Below, piece by piece: positions 16,428-24,763 of a DNA stretch of 64,000 nucleotides; position 1 is the first letter of the stretch; each line of letters begins with the position of its first letter. The translations under genes were made by a program, and so were the position numbers. The notes under the pieces were generated by a model, which saw nothing but the letters and a program-made list of their open reading frames with translations, was not told the DNA's origin and did no database searches. Origin of the DNA: Streptomyces sp. NBC_01267 (GTDB lineage Bacteria; Actinomycetota; Actinomycetes; Streptomycetales; Streptomycetaceae); the NCBI RefSeq assembly GCF_036241575.1, contig NZ_CP108455.1, positions 5,459,501-5,523,500 on the forward strand, in the 5' to 3' direction.

Positions 16428-16871
16428 ATGAAATCTAAGACAACCATCAGAGCTGCTGCAATTGCAGGAGTGGCGTCATCGGCAATGCTCATCATGGCGC
16501 CGAGTGCCTACGCAAATTTTTCCGGGAATATCGAAGCCGGCAGGGCAGGCCAGGAGTCCTATACCTGGAGTGATGAGCTCTACTCGCAGGTGACATTTCA
16601 TGGTTGCACGGGCCCGGGGGGCGGGAAGAATAGCACTAACATACAAATGTGGCAAGTTGTAACCCTTCAGCCCGATGACTCGTATGACGACAAGAAATTC
16701 ACTGCATGCTTCAACCCGGGCGGGGTTAGCAACGGAGAGTGGACTGATTTGCCGTCCGGAAAGCGAACAACTTACTTCAAAATCCACAAAATCGGCGGAT
16801 CGATTGATCCATTCACCTTTCAGCTGTGGGTAGACAAATACGTCGTCGATACCACCAAGATCGACGGGTAG
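16428..16871 (+). CDS. Small secreted protein of unknown function (147 aa)
   Basis: A clear signal peptide (MKSKTTIRAAAIAGVASSAM...) ends near SAYANFS. The mature part of about 118 residues has two cysteines and beta-rich segments such as GQESYTWSD, VTFHGCTG and YFKIHKIGG. The form resembles a family of short exported Streptomyces proteins without known role; it could be a bacteriocin-like or surface protein. ATG 16428 is preceded by AGGGA. Base composition and codon use are more AT-rich than the rest of the window. A hairpin follows, then genes for two membrane proteins and an ABC ATPase. Confidence 0.7.
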   Translation: MKSKTTIRAAAIAGVASSAMLIMAPSAYANFSGNIEAGRAGQESYTWSDELYSQVTFHGCTGPGGGKNSTNIQMWQVVTLQPDDSYDDKKFTACFNPGGVSNGEWTDLPSGKRTTYFKIHKIGGSIDPFTFQLWVDKYVVDTTKIDG

Positions 16872-16885
16872 GCATCTAAAATCCA

Positions 16886-16924
16886 CCCTGGGAAGGACCA
16901 ATTTAGGTCCCTCCCAGGGTTTTC
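16886..16924 (+). terminator. Hairpin with T-tract between secreted protein and membrane genes
   Basis: CCCTGGGAAGGACC (16886-16899) pairs with GGTCCCTCCCAGGG (16906-16919) with one mismatch, followed by TTTTC. It could stop most transcripts and so raise the ratio of the secreted protein over the downstream transporter. Confidence 0.75.
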
Positions 16925-16955
16925 TGTACGCTCGCTCCTGACAGGGGGAACTTTA

Positions 16956-18218
16956 ATGAGATTCAGAACAAATCTTCGCGCAAGTAGTATTCCATGGGCT
17001 GCACCTTTTGTTCTCTTGCTGACGCTTTTCTACTACATTGTGGGTGAGGCCATACCACTGGATAGTTACTATGGGTACGCTCCGGTAATCATCGCAACAC
17101 CACTGATGACACTCTACGCACTATCCTATGCAATCGCTGCCGCTTTGTCGGCCTGGGAAAGCGGACGGCTTAGACGTAACGGTGTATGGGATCTCGCGCC
17201 AGGGCGTTCGCGATTCCAAATAGCCGTCAACGCGACCCTTCCCGTGCTTATTCTCTCGTGGCTTACCGTACTCCTGCCGGCATGCATCTCTCTCGTTCGA
17301 ACCACGACTTTTCCCACTCTTGATAGTCTCCGCCTTCCCATAATGGCGTTGATAATCTGTACGGCTTACACCGTCATAGGGTTCGGTATCGGTACTTGGG
17401 TTCCTCGTGTTTTTGCAACGCCACTATTGGTGGTCGCCGTATGGGTGCCCGTCGCCTTCTCTCGAGCAGTCCAGCCGTACTGGATACGCCATGTTTCTGG
17501 GCAGTACGCACTGTTGGGGTTCGGTGAAGTGCCGAGTATCCTCTCGCTCATTCCACCGATCTTGCTTGCTGGGGGGCTCGCGACGGGAGTAGCCGTGCTG
17601 TGGCTGCCACTTAGATCGCGGGCGACTCGTGTCACATTGGCCTGTGTTATCGCCTGCGCTGGGCCTTTCAGTGGCTACGAGATCGCCCGGGGCTGGCCAC
17701 ATACACCCCCGTTGGTCGTCGGCAAGGCCCCGATGAAATGCCAAGGAAGTGATCCAAAAGTCTGTATTCCGCAAGCCATTTCGGGAAATCTGGCCGCCGT
17801 GCAAAAGGATTCCGTATCTGTCCTTTCCGGCCTCCAGGCTAAAGGTGTATCCGTTAAACCTTCTATAATCACTGACCAATTCGTAAATGGCCGATCGCCC
17901 AAGCCGTCAACTTCGCAGATCTGGCGCATAGATTTGACACATGCCGTGGAGCAGGGAAACGTGCGTTGGCAAGTGATGCTTGCCAGTGTTGATTTCCCGT
18001 GCGCAAAAGTCGATCAAGTCACCCAGTATGCCGTGCTGGGGTGGGCTGCTTCAGTCACAAACCAGAGACAGGATTTCGACAAGCGAGTACCACGAGACGA
18101 TCAAGCTGCCAATCGAGCAAAAGAGATAGTGCGTGACATTTTGTCAAAGCCTACAAAACGGCAAGGTGAATGGTTTCAGGACAGCCTAATTAGTGGATGT
18201 CGGCGGGGAAGTGTCTGA
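16956..18218 (+). CDS. Integral membrane protein with C-terminal soluble domain (420 aa)
   Basis: Six or more hydrophobic helices in residues 10-240 (for example ALIICTAYTVIGFGIGTWV) resemble an ABC-2-like permease half. A soluble domain of about 170 residues follows, with cysteines in CQGSDPKVC and FPCAKVD, probably outside the cell. This layout occurs in Streptomyces membrane proteins encoded with an ABC ATPase, some annotated as DUF7224. The ATG at 16956 has AGGGGGAA 6 nt upstream. The stop overlaps the next start (TGATG). Together with the next two genes it should form an ABC export system. Confidence 0.65.
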   Translation: MRFRTNLRASSIPWAAPFVLLLTLFYYIVGEAIPLDSYYGYAPVIIATPLMTLYALSYAIAAALSAWESGRLRRNGVWDLAPGRSRFQIAVNATLPVLILSWLTVLLPACISLVRTTTFPTLDSLRLPIMALIICTAYTVIGFGIGTWVPRVFATPLLVVAVWVPVAFSRAVQPYWIRHVSGQYALLGFGEVPSILSLIPPILLAGGLATGVAVLWLPLRSRATRVTLACVIACAGPFSGYEIARGWPHTPPLVVGKAPMKCQGSDPKVCIPQAISGNLAAVQKDSVSVLSGLQAKGVSVKPSIITDQFVNGRSPKPSTSQIWRIDLTHAVEQGNVRWQVMLASVDFPCAKVDQVTQYAVLGWAASVTNQRQDFDKRVPRDDQAANRAKEIVRDILSKPTKRQGEWFQDSLISGCRRGSV

Positions 18219-18796
18219 TGTGGTGGATTAAGACTCGTCGGGTACATAGCATCTTGCTATTGACCCTAGCTTCTTTTGTCATTCTGGTAATCCTCGTGCA
18301 AAATAGTACCGTCACTCTGCCGTCTATCACTGGTGGCAGTCGAGTGGCTCTATCTCTTTTCGTCCCGGTTCCACTGGTTGTCGGGCTGATGGCGTGTCTC
18401 GAATCTCGGCTTTACGCTCCAGAAATATCCGGAGTTCGATTGGTGTCACTATTGGACCTTGCGCTCTCTGTGGCGACAGTGACTTCAGCTGTCGCATTAA
18501 GTGTGACAGCTGACTGGCTCATGGAACTTCCCCAGGCCGGAACTGCTGGTCGCAATACGGCATTACTTGCTGGCCTTATGCTTTGCGGACGGCCGCTCAT
18601 GCGAGATGCTGCAGTGATGATCCCTGTGGGGTGGCTCATAATCGTAGTCTTCTTTGGTTTTCGTGATTCGAGAGATCCCTATTCATGGGCGATTGTCCTC
18701 GAGCCCGCGGATTCCCTTCATGCAATTATCGCCGCAATGCTCACATTTGCCGCTGGGATATTCGTCCAGCTTCGTAGTGCAAGGAAAATGCTATGA
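18218..18796 (+). CDS. Integral membrane protein, ABC-permease-like (192 aa)
   Basis: About six membrane helices cover nearly the whole protein, with no soluble domain. The ATG at 18218 overlaps the preceding stop; an in-frame ATG at 18197 is possible but lies inside the upstream gene. The end overlaps the ATPase gene as ATGA. Two TTA leucine codons (18497-18499 and 18563-18565) make translation depend on the bldA tRNA, tying the transporter to late growth or development. TTA codons are rare in Streptomyces, and the AT-rich codon use suggests transfer. Confidence 0.68.
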   Translation: MWWIKTRRVHSILLLTLASFVILVILVQNSTVTLPSITGGSRVALSLFVPVPLVVGLMACLESRLYAPEISGVRLVSLLDLALSVATVTSAVALSVTADWLMELPQAGTAGRNTALLAGLMLCGRPLMRDAAVMIPVGWLIIVVFFGFRDSRDPYSWAIVLEPADSLHAIIAAMLTFAAGIFVQLRSARKML

Positions 18797-19533
18797 CTCT
18801 GGAACTGGTCTCATGCACCTACGGCTACCGTTGGCGGAGAGCTCCCGTACTGAAAGACCTGAGCTATTCTCTTCCCTCAGGGCTGACAGTCCTGCTGGGG
18901 CCTAACGGTGCTGGTAAATCGACCATGCTCAAACTTGCGGCCTCTGTCGCCACTCCCCATTCCGGTACCGTACTCATGGACGGAATTGCCTCGAATGCCA
19001 AATCGTACCGCAGGGATGTCGCGTGGATGCCGCAAGATATCAGCCCAATGGCGACCCTGACGTCACGCGAATATGTCGCTTACGTCGGCTGGCTCAAAGG
19101 CATGAATAAGAGCGACGCTTGGGAGCGCGCGGAAATAGCTTTGAAGCGGGTAGATCTTTCCGGAGAAGCGGACGCGAGGACCAGCAGACTATCCGGGGGG
19201 CAGCTGCGCAGAATTGGCGTGGCAAGCGCTCTCGTGCACGATGCCCGTGTCCTACTTCTCGACGAACCCACCGCCGGCATGGACCCTCATCAGCGTCGCA
19301 TCTTTCGCGACATCTTGAACAGCCTTACAGACAACGTGCAGGTTTTGCTCTCCACCCATGACGTTGCGGACCTCGCTGAGGAGGCTGCTCACGTCACTGT
19401 CCTTCACAGTGGACGCGTACTGCAGCACGGCACGGCGGAAGCATTCTTCTCCCACACACCACCCGGTACTGCACCAGGTCGCATGGCTGAAGGCGCCTAC
19501 ACGTCGTTGCTAACGCAACACAGTTTGACCTGA
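18793..19533 (+). CDS. ABC transporter ATP-binding protein (246 aa)
   Basis: A full nucleotide-binding domain: Walker A GPNGAGKST, Q-loop WMPQDI, signature RLSGGQLRRIG, Walker B VLLLDEPTAGMDP and the switch His in LLSTHDVAD. The fold is that of ABC-2/CcmA-like exporters. It is the last gene of the overlapping cassette and should energise the two membrane proteins upstream. Cargo is unknown; the secreted protein at 16428 already has its own signal peptide, so the pump may give self-protection or export another molecule. Confidence 0.88.
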   Translation: MTLELVSCTYGYRWRRAPVLKDLSYSLPSGLTVLLGPNGAGKSTMLKLAASVATPHSGTVLMDGIASNAKSYRRDVAWMPQDISPMATLTSREYVAYVGWLKGMNKSDAWERAEIALKRVDLSGEADARTSRLSGGQLRRIGVASALVHDARVLLLDEPTAGMDPHQRRIFRDILNSLTDNVQVLLSTHDVADLAEEAAHVTVLHSGRVLQHGTAEAFFSHTPPGTAPGRMAEGAYTSLLTQHSLT

Positions 19534-19622
19534 TCGCACACGATGGATGTCAGCTGAGCCGCCTGGGAAACTGACGTCGGCGCCGCATCGGCAGTCACTT
19601 ATCGGGAATCACAGGATGTAGG

Positions 19623-19654
19623 CGCGCACGGCAGGTGGCCGTAGCCGCCGTGCG
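19623..19654. repeat. Inverted repeat after the ABC cassette
   Basis: A 9-bp perfect inverted repeat (GCGCACGGC, 19623-19631, with 19646-19654) has a 14-nt loop about 90 nt after the ATPase stop. It may be a terminator or an end of the neighbouring IS630 remnant. Confidence 0.45.
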
Positions 19655-19732
19655 CTGACCTTACTGAACTTGATTGGGTGATGTCGGGTCGTTCGCCTGA
19701 CAGGGGCTGATTCGGGTCGGTAGCTGTGGGGT

Positions 19733-20527
19733 GTGAGATACGCGCAGGGCGGTGGTTTGACCGATGCCAAGAGGGCTGTAAGAGAGCGGATCGGGCTGGA
19801 AGCGGTCGGTCACTTCGAGAGCGGCGCGAAGAACCGGGAGATCGCGGCCGCGCTGCGGGTGAGTGAGCGGTCGGTGGAGTGATGGCGCCGTCAGTGGCGC
19901 GAGCAGGGCGAAGAGGGCGTTCGGTCGAAGGGATCGCCAGGGCGCCCGAGGCTTTCGGCAGATCAAACTGCCAAACTGGAGAGGGAGTTGGAGCGCGGCC
20001 CGCTCGCACATAGCTGGGCGGACCACCGGTGGACGCTGGCCCGGGTGAAGATTCTGATCGGACGGTTGTTCCACGTCAGCTACACCGTGGAGGGGACATG
20101 GCGACTGCTGAAGCGTCATGGCTGGTCGTGGCAGCAGCTGGCTCGCCGGGCGATCGAACGTGACGACGGAGCTGTGGAGTTGTGGAAGAAGGAGGTGTGG
20201 CCGCAGGTAAAAGCACGGCGGCGTCCCACGGTGCCTGGATCGTCTGCGAGGACGAGGCCAGCCAGTCGCTGAGGCCGCCACGCGCGAAGGCCTGGGGCCA
20301 AGTGGACCATACGCCGATCGTGCGCGTCCGGGGCCGGGGCTTGGGGCGGGTTCGATGGCGGGAATGGTCTGTTTCCCTCCCGGAAGCCGGTCGAGGCTGA
20401 TCTACAGCTTCCGCGTCCACCCGGGCCGCAAGGGCGAACCCAAGGGGTTCGCCTGGCAGGACTACCGCGATTTGATCGTTCGGGTACACAACCAGCTGGG
20501 AGGCCTCATCTCCCTGGTCTGGGACCG
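19733..20527 (+). pseudogene. Broken IS630-family transposase
   Basis: The HTH part (RERIGLEAVGHFESGAKNRE, then IAAALRVSERSVE) and the following segments GVRSKGSPGRPRLSADQT and GTWRLLKRHGWSWQQ are typical of IS630. The frame is destroyed by an in-frame TGA at 19880 where Trp is expected, then by shifts near 20220 and 20360. The DDE part (WIVCEDEASQSLRPPRA..., RLIYSFRVHPGRKGEPKGF) continues in other frames. The similarity stops at LVWD near 20524, before the last catalytic residues. IS630 elements can use one programmed shift, but not this combination. Confidence 0.8.
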
Positions 20528-20655
20528 TGCCGTGGAGCGGAACGTCGAGGTCGACCGCTCCCGTCACCGCATCCGCCATCAGGTCGAGCGGGTCGTCACG
20601 GCCGGAGACGTAGCGGTAGAGAGATGCCTGACCGGTGCCCAGGCTGAACTCCGGG
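20528..20655 (-). pseudogene. Fragment of a TetR-family regulator
   Basis: The minus strand encodes LGTGQASLYRYVSGRDDPLD, then LMADAVTGAVDL. This is the end of the helix-turn-helix and the following helix of TetR proteins. Nothing before or after continues the gene. It is joined directly to the IS630 remnant and to an M4 peptidase scrap. Confidence 0.6.
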
Positions 20656-20702
20656 CCGGTGTCCAGGGCCCGTCCCCGCGCCTCGCACGTGACGCCGACC
20701 AT

Positions 20703-20757
20703 GTACAGAAGGCGCTGACGGCCCACGCGGGCGCCGTGCACAAGACCGGTGCCGGGA
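20703..20757 (+). pseudogene. Short fragment of the M4 peptidase propeptide
   Basis: The bases GAAGGCGCTGACGGCCCACG and those after them (encoding KALTAHAGAVHKTG) nearly repeat 22519-22563 in the intact metallopeptidase (KALTAHAGAAHKAG). This is the second dead copy of that gene in the window. Confidence 0.6.
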
Positions 20758-20778
20758 GGCCGCGCCCCGTTGTGCGGT

Positions 20779-21945
20779 TCAGCGGCACAGGGCCGTGTCC
20801 ACGACGCTCTCGACCCGCTTCATGACTGCCTCGTCGGTCGGTTGGATGGTCACCGCGACGTTGGCGGCGCGGCCGTCGCCGGTGACGCCGCCCCGGGTCT
20901 CGTATCCAGTGGTGCTACCGCCGTGGCCCCAGTAGACACCGCCGCATGACAGTGGCGTGCTCACGAGCCCCAGCCCGTAGCGGGCGCCGGAGGCAAAGGG
21001 GTATCCGGCGGGGACGGTGGTACGCATCTGGGCGAGCTGGGCCGCCGGGAGGAGACGGCCGGCCAGGAGTGCGGTGAAGAACCGGTTGAGGTCGGAGTTG
21101 GTGGAGATCAGCTGGCCGGCCGCCCAGGCCCAGGAGGGGTCCATTTCGGTGCCGTCGAGCAGTGGCGCGCCTGCTGAATCCTGGTAGTAGCCCTTGGGAT
21201 GGGGCTCTCGGATGGTCGCGTCACCGGGGGCCGGGAAGTAGGTGTGGCGCAGCCCGATGCGCTTGATGACGCGCTGGTCCATCTCATCGGCGAGGGGGTG
21301 GCCGGTGACCTTCTGGATGATCAGGCCGGCCAGCACGTAGTTCGTGTTGCTGTACTCCCATTTCGCCCCGGGGGCGAAGTCGGCCTTGTGCTGGAGGGCG
21401 ATGTCGAGGAGCTCGCGGGGTTCGAAGTAACGGACCTCCTCCCCGAGGTAGTTGGAGTAGTTGGGAAGTCCGCTGGTCTGCTGCAGGAGCTGGCGGACGG
21501 TGATGTGGCGTCCGTCGATCTCCTCCCCGCGTACGACGCCGGGCAGATAGGTGTCGACCGGGGCGTCGAGGCGGATCTTCCCTTCACCGACCAGTTGGAG
21601 CACGACCACCGAGGTGAACGTCTTGGTGTTGCTGCCGATCCGCACCTGACCGTCCCTGGGCACCTTCGCGCCGGTGGCCAGGTCGCCGGCCCCTGCGGTG
21701 TAGGTACGGGTTCGGCCGTCGCGGTCCTTGACACTGGCCAGCGCGGCCGGCAGGTCATCGGAGTGCACCAGCGCGTTCAGGCCCACCTGGACGCTGTCCG
21801 GCCGGGCCGCGGCAACCGCCGCGGGTGGCGCCAGGGCGGCCATCGTCATGGCGCCGACGGCCACCGCCACCGCGGCTGACACAGCTCCGAGCCGACCGCC
21901 CCGCCCCTTGGGAGAACGGGACTTCTGCCATGTCTGCTCATGCAC
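20779..21945 (-). CDS. Secreted serine hydrolase, beta-lactamase/DD-peptidase fold (388 aa)
   Basis: The class C beta-lactamase/D-Ala-D-Ala carboxypeptidase motifs are present: SxxK as Ser105-Asn-Thr-Lys108 in RIGSNTKTFTS, YxN as YSNTN, and HGG near the C-terminus (GHGGSTTGYETRGG). A signal peptide runs from about residue 18 to AAVAA. The enzyme should act outside the membrane on peptidoglycan stem peptides or esters. A GTG at 21945 is chosen because GGAG lies 7 nt before it; the ATG at 21975 has no ribosome site. The gene diverges from the M4 peptidase. Confidence 0.85.
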   Translation of the reverse strand: MHEQTWQKSRSPKGRGGRLGAVSAAVAVAVGAMTMAALAPPAAVAAARPDSVQVGLNALVHSDDLPAALASVKDRDGRTRTYTAGAGDLATGAKVPRDGQVRIGSNTKTFTSVVVLQLVGEGKIRLDAPVDTYLPGVVRGEEIDGRHITVRQLLQQTSGLPNYSNYLGEEVRYFEPRELLDIALQHKADFAPGAKWEYSNTNYVLAGLIIQKVTGHPLADEMDQRVIKRIGLRHTYFPAPGDATIREPHPKGYYQDSAGAPLLDGTEMDPSWAWAAGQLISTNSDLNRFFTALLAGRLLPAAQLAQMRTTVPAGYPFASGARYGLGLVSTPLSCGGVYWGHGGSTTGYETRGGVTGDGRAANVAVTIQPTDEAVMKRVESVVDTALCR

Positions 21946-22085
21946 GAATGAACTCCGGTGGAATCGTTGGGACATCAGCGGTATGCGCCGGGCCCAAGCA
22001 TGTCCGGATACGGCTACCCGGGACGATCCTGCTACCGCCCAGCTCCAGGTAGGGCTAGCCCCCGGTGCGGCCGGTCGGAGCGAGG

Positions 22086-22133
22086 GTTGCCGGGATACGG
22101 GGTTGCCGGGGTACGGGGATGCCGGGATAGGGA
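22086..22133 (+). repeat. Three tandem 16-bp repeats between divergent exoenzyme genes
   Basis: Units GTTGCCGGGATACGGG, GTTGCCGGGGTACGGG and GATGCCGGGATAGGGA follow one another in the 365-bp divergent spacer. A looser relative occurs near 22002 (CCGGATACGGCTACCCGG). They may bind a regulator of both genes or be neutral. Confidence 0.65.
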
Positions 22134-22310
22134 AACCCCTCTCCATTCGCCCAGTGCCTGCCGGCCGTGCCCGTCCGTTCCCCATGCTCTGCGTCGACGC
22201 CGCTCCACCCACGAGCGGCGTCGACCGCACGACCGCACGTGCCCGCTCCTCCCTCACCGCCCCGCGATTCAGCGGCGCCCCCTGCACCAGGTGAAAGGAA
22301 CCCCAGGTCC

Positions 22311-24509
22311 ATGTACATACGAAGAACCACGAGACTCCTGACGGCCGCACTGGCCTGTCTGTCCGCCTCCGCCATCGCCCTCCCCGCGGCGACGGCCGCG
22401 ACGGCCGCCCCGGTGCCCCACCCGCATCCGTCGTCGGCCGGGCCCAAGGCCTTCGCCGCGGCGCCGTACACCGCCGACCCGTCGCCCGCCGTCCGCAGCC
22501 GTGTCGTGGACGACGCGAAGAAGGCGCTGACGGCCCACGCGGGGGCCGCGCACAAGGCCGGTGGGGACGTCTTCACCGTCCGGAACCTGATGGTCGACCA
22601 CGACGGTTCCGCCGCCGTCCGTTTCGACCGGACGTACAAGGGGCTCCCGGCCTACGGCGGCGACGTCATCGTGCACCTCAAGAAGGACGGGACGTACGAG
22701 TCGCTGGCAGCCGGATCGCAGACGTCCGGCGCGGTGTCCACCACGCCCCGGCTGGCCGCACCCCGCGCCGCCGAGCTGTCGAAGGCCGCCTTCGACGGCC
22801 GTATCGCGTCGGTCTCCGCACCGCACCTCGCCGTACAGATGAAGGGCAGCGCCGCCACCCTGGTCTGGGAGACCGTGGTCAGCGGCGTCCGCCCGGACCA
22901 GACACCGAGCCGGCTGCACGTCCTGGTGGACGCCCGGTCCGGCAAGGTCGTACGGAGCAGTGACGAGGTGGACACCTTCGCGGCGCCGGGGGAGGCGGCC
23001 TCCGTTCGCTCGGCCACCGCCGTCCCCAAGGCCACCGCCGCTCCGAAGGCCACCGCCGGGCCCGCCGTCGCGGGCACCGGACAGTCGATCTACAGCGGCC
23101 GGGTCTCCCTCGACCTCACGCAGTCCGGCAGCGGCTACGCGATGCAGGACCCGTCGCACGGCAACGGCTACACGACCAACCTCAACCACGCGACCGGCGG
23201 CACCGGCTCCATCTTCACCAGTGCGAGCGGCAGTTTCGGCAACGGGTCCAACAGCGACCCCGCCTCCGCCGGTGCCGACGCCCACTACGGGGCGGCGAAG
23301 ACGTTCGACTACTACAAGAACGTCCAGGGCCGCAACGGGATCTTCGGCGACGGCCGGGGCGTCCCCTCGCAGACCCACTACGGCAACGCGTACGTGAACG
23401 CCTTCTGGGACGGCACCCAGATGACGTACGGCGACGGCCAGGGCAACGCCCGCCCGCTGGTCGAACTCGACGTCGCAGGGCACGAGATGAGCCACGGCGT
23501 GAGCGGCGCGCTCACCGGCTGGGACGAGACCGGCGAGACCGGCGGGATGAACGAGGGAACCAGCGACATCTTCGGCACCCTGGTCGAGTTCTACGCCAAC
23601 AACCCGGTGGACACGCCCGATTACACCATGGGTGAACTCATCAACATCAACGGCGACAACCAGCCCCTGCGCTGGATGAACCAGCCCTCGCTCGACGGCT
23701 CGTCGCCCGACTGCTGGAACAGCAGCAACGGCAGCCTCGACCCGCACTATTCGATGGGTCCGCTCAACCACTGGTTCTTCCTCGCCGCCGTCGGCAGTGG
23801 CAATCACGGTTACGGCAACAGCCCGACCTGCAACAACTCCACGGTCACCGGCATCGGCAACGACAAGGCGGGCAAGATCTGGTACAAGGCGCTGGCCTCC
23901 TACGCCAACAGCGCCGAGAACTACCACCAGGCCCGCATCGACTCGCTGAAGGCGGCGGCCGACCTCTACGGCGCCCACTGCACCGAGTACAACACCATCG
24001 CCGCTGCCTGGGCCGCGGTCAGCGTCACCGGCGCCGACCCGGTCCCCGGCACCTGCAACAGCCAGCCGGGCGCGCCCTCGGTGACCAACCCGGGCAACCA
24101 GACCGGGACCGTGGGCACCGCCGCCTCCCTGCAGATCCAGGCGAGTGACCCCGGAGGTGAGACCCTCACCTACAGCGCGACCGGCCTGCCCGCGGGGCTG
24201 TCGATCGACGCCACCACCGGCCGCATCACCGGTACGCCGACCACCGCGGGCACCGCGTCCGTGACCGTCACGGCGAAGAACACCGACAACGCCACCGGCT
24301 CGGCCGCCTTCACCTGGACCGTCAGCGGCGGCGGCACCCCGCCGGGCGGCTGCGGCAACCTGCCCGCCTGGAACGCGACCACCGGCTACACGCCGGGCGA
24401 CCAGGTCTCGTACAACGGCCACACCTGGTCCTCGCAGTGGTACTCGACGGGCGCCGAACCGGGCGCTCCGGGGTCCTGGGCCGTCTGGAGCGATCAGGGA
24501 GCCTGCTGA
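22311..24509 (+). CDS. Secreted M4 neutral metallopeptidase with Ig-like and CBM5/12 domains (732 aa)
   Basis: Signal peptide (residues 1-33), FTP/PepSY-type propeptide (to about 250), then the thermolysin-like domain with zinc motif HEMSH (391-395) and the third ligand Glu415 in GGMNEGTSD. A putative Ig-like (He_PIG) domain follows at about 590-675 (GLPAGLSIDATTGRITGTPT), then a chitin/cellulose-binding module at the C-terminus (WNATTGYTPGDQVSYNGHTW). It should degrade proteins outside the cell while tethered to polysaccharide. ATG 22311 has GAAAGGA upstream. Its 5' end is duplicated at 15892 and a scrap lies at 20703. Confidence 0.92.
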   Translation: MYIRRTTRLLTAALACLSASAIALPAATAATAAPVPHPHPSSAGPKAFAAAPYTADPSPAVRSRVVDDAKKALTAHAGAAHKAGGDVFTVRNLMVDHDGSAAVRFDRTYKGLPAYGGDVIVHLKKDGTYESLAAGSQTSGAVSTTPRLAAPRAAELSKAAFDGRIASVSAPHLAVQMKGSAATLVWETVVSGVRPDQTPSRLHVLVDARSGKVVRSSDEVDTFAAPGEAASVRSATAVPKATAAPKATAGPAVAGTGQSIYSGRVSLDLTQSGSGYAMQDPSHGNGYTTNLNHATGGTGSIFTSASGSFGNGSNSDPASAGADAHYGAAKTFDYYKNVQGRNGIFGDGRGVPSQTHYGNAYVNAFWDGTQMTYGDGQGNARPLVELDVAGHEMSHGVSGALTGWDETGETGGMNEGTSDIFGTLVEFYANNPVDTPDYTMGELININGDNQPLRWMNQPSLDGSSPDCWNSSNGSLDPHYSMGPLNHWFFLAAVGSGNHGYGNSPTCNNSTVTGIGNDKAGKIWYKALASYANSAENYHQARIDSLKAAADLYGAHCTEYNTIAAAWAAVSVTGADPVPGTCNSQPGAPSVTNPGNQTGTVGTAASLQIQASDPGGETLTYSATGLPAGLSIDATTGRITGTPTTAGTASVTVTAKNTDNATGSAAFTWTVSGGGTPPGGCGNLPAWNATTGYTPGDQVSYNGHTWSSQWYSTGAEPGAPGSWAVWSDQGAC

Positions 24510-24555
24510 CGCAGATATCCGGATGCCGGGTGACCGGACGCCGGATGACCGGATG

Positions 24556-24587
24556 CCGGGCCGGTGGCCTCCCCGCCACCGGCCCGG
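24556..24587 (+). terminator. Hairpin terminator after the M4 peptidase
   Basis: A 12-bp perfect inverted repeat (CCGGGCCGGTGG, 24556-24567, with 24576-24587) has an 8-nt loop. It is preceded by short repeats of CCGGATGACCGG type (24517-24555) that may be footprints of slippage. Confidence 0.75.
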
Positions 24588-24627
24588 TACGCATATCTGG
24601 TCCCAACTCCCAATATTTTCAAAGGTA

Positions 24628-24656
24628 TTGACCTGTGTCCGGAGCGGTCCTAGATT
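24628..24656 (+). promoter_or_regulatory. Sigma-70-type promoter of the LuxR gene
   Basis: TTGACC (24628-24633) and TAGATT (24651-24656) are 17 bp apart, a near-consensus vegetative (HrdB) promoter in an AT-rich pocket. It lies about 105 nt upstream of the GTG of the regulator gene. Confidence 0.7.
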
Positions 24657-24763
24657 CAGCGCGGCGTTACGGATGGCAGGCGGCGGTCGACAGGCGGTCG
24701 GCCATCGGGAACGCCTTCAGGATCCGCGTCGACGTGTGAACGAGGCTGTGTCCGGAGGGGCTT

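Noticed and set aside
22086..24590. CRISPR-like repeats near 22.1 and 24.5 kb
   Set aside because: Units are contiguous or imperfect 10-16-mers without unique spacers, and no cas gene is present.
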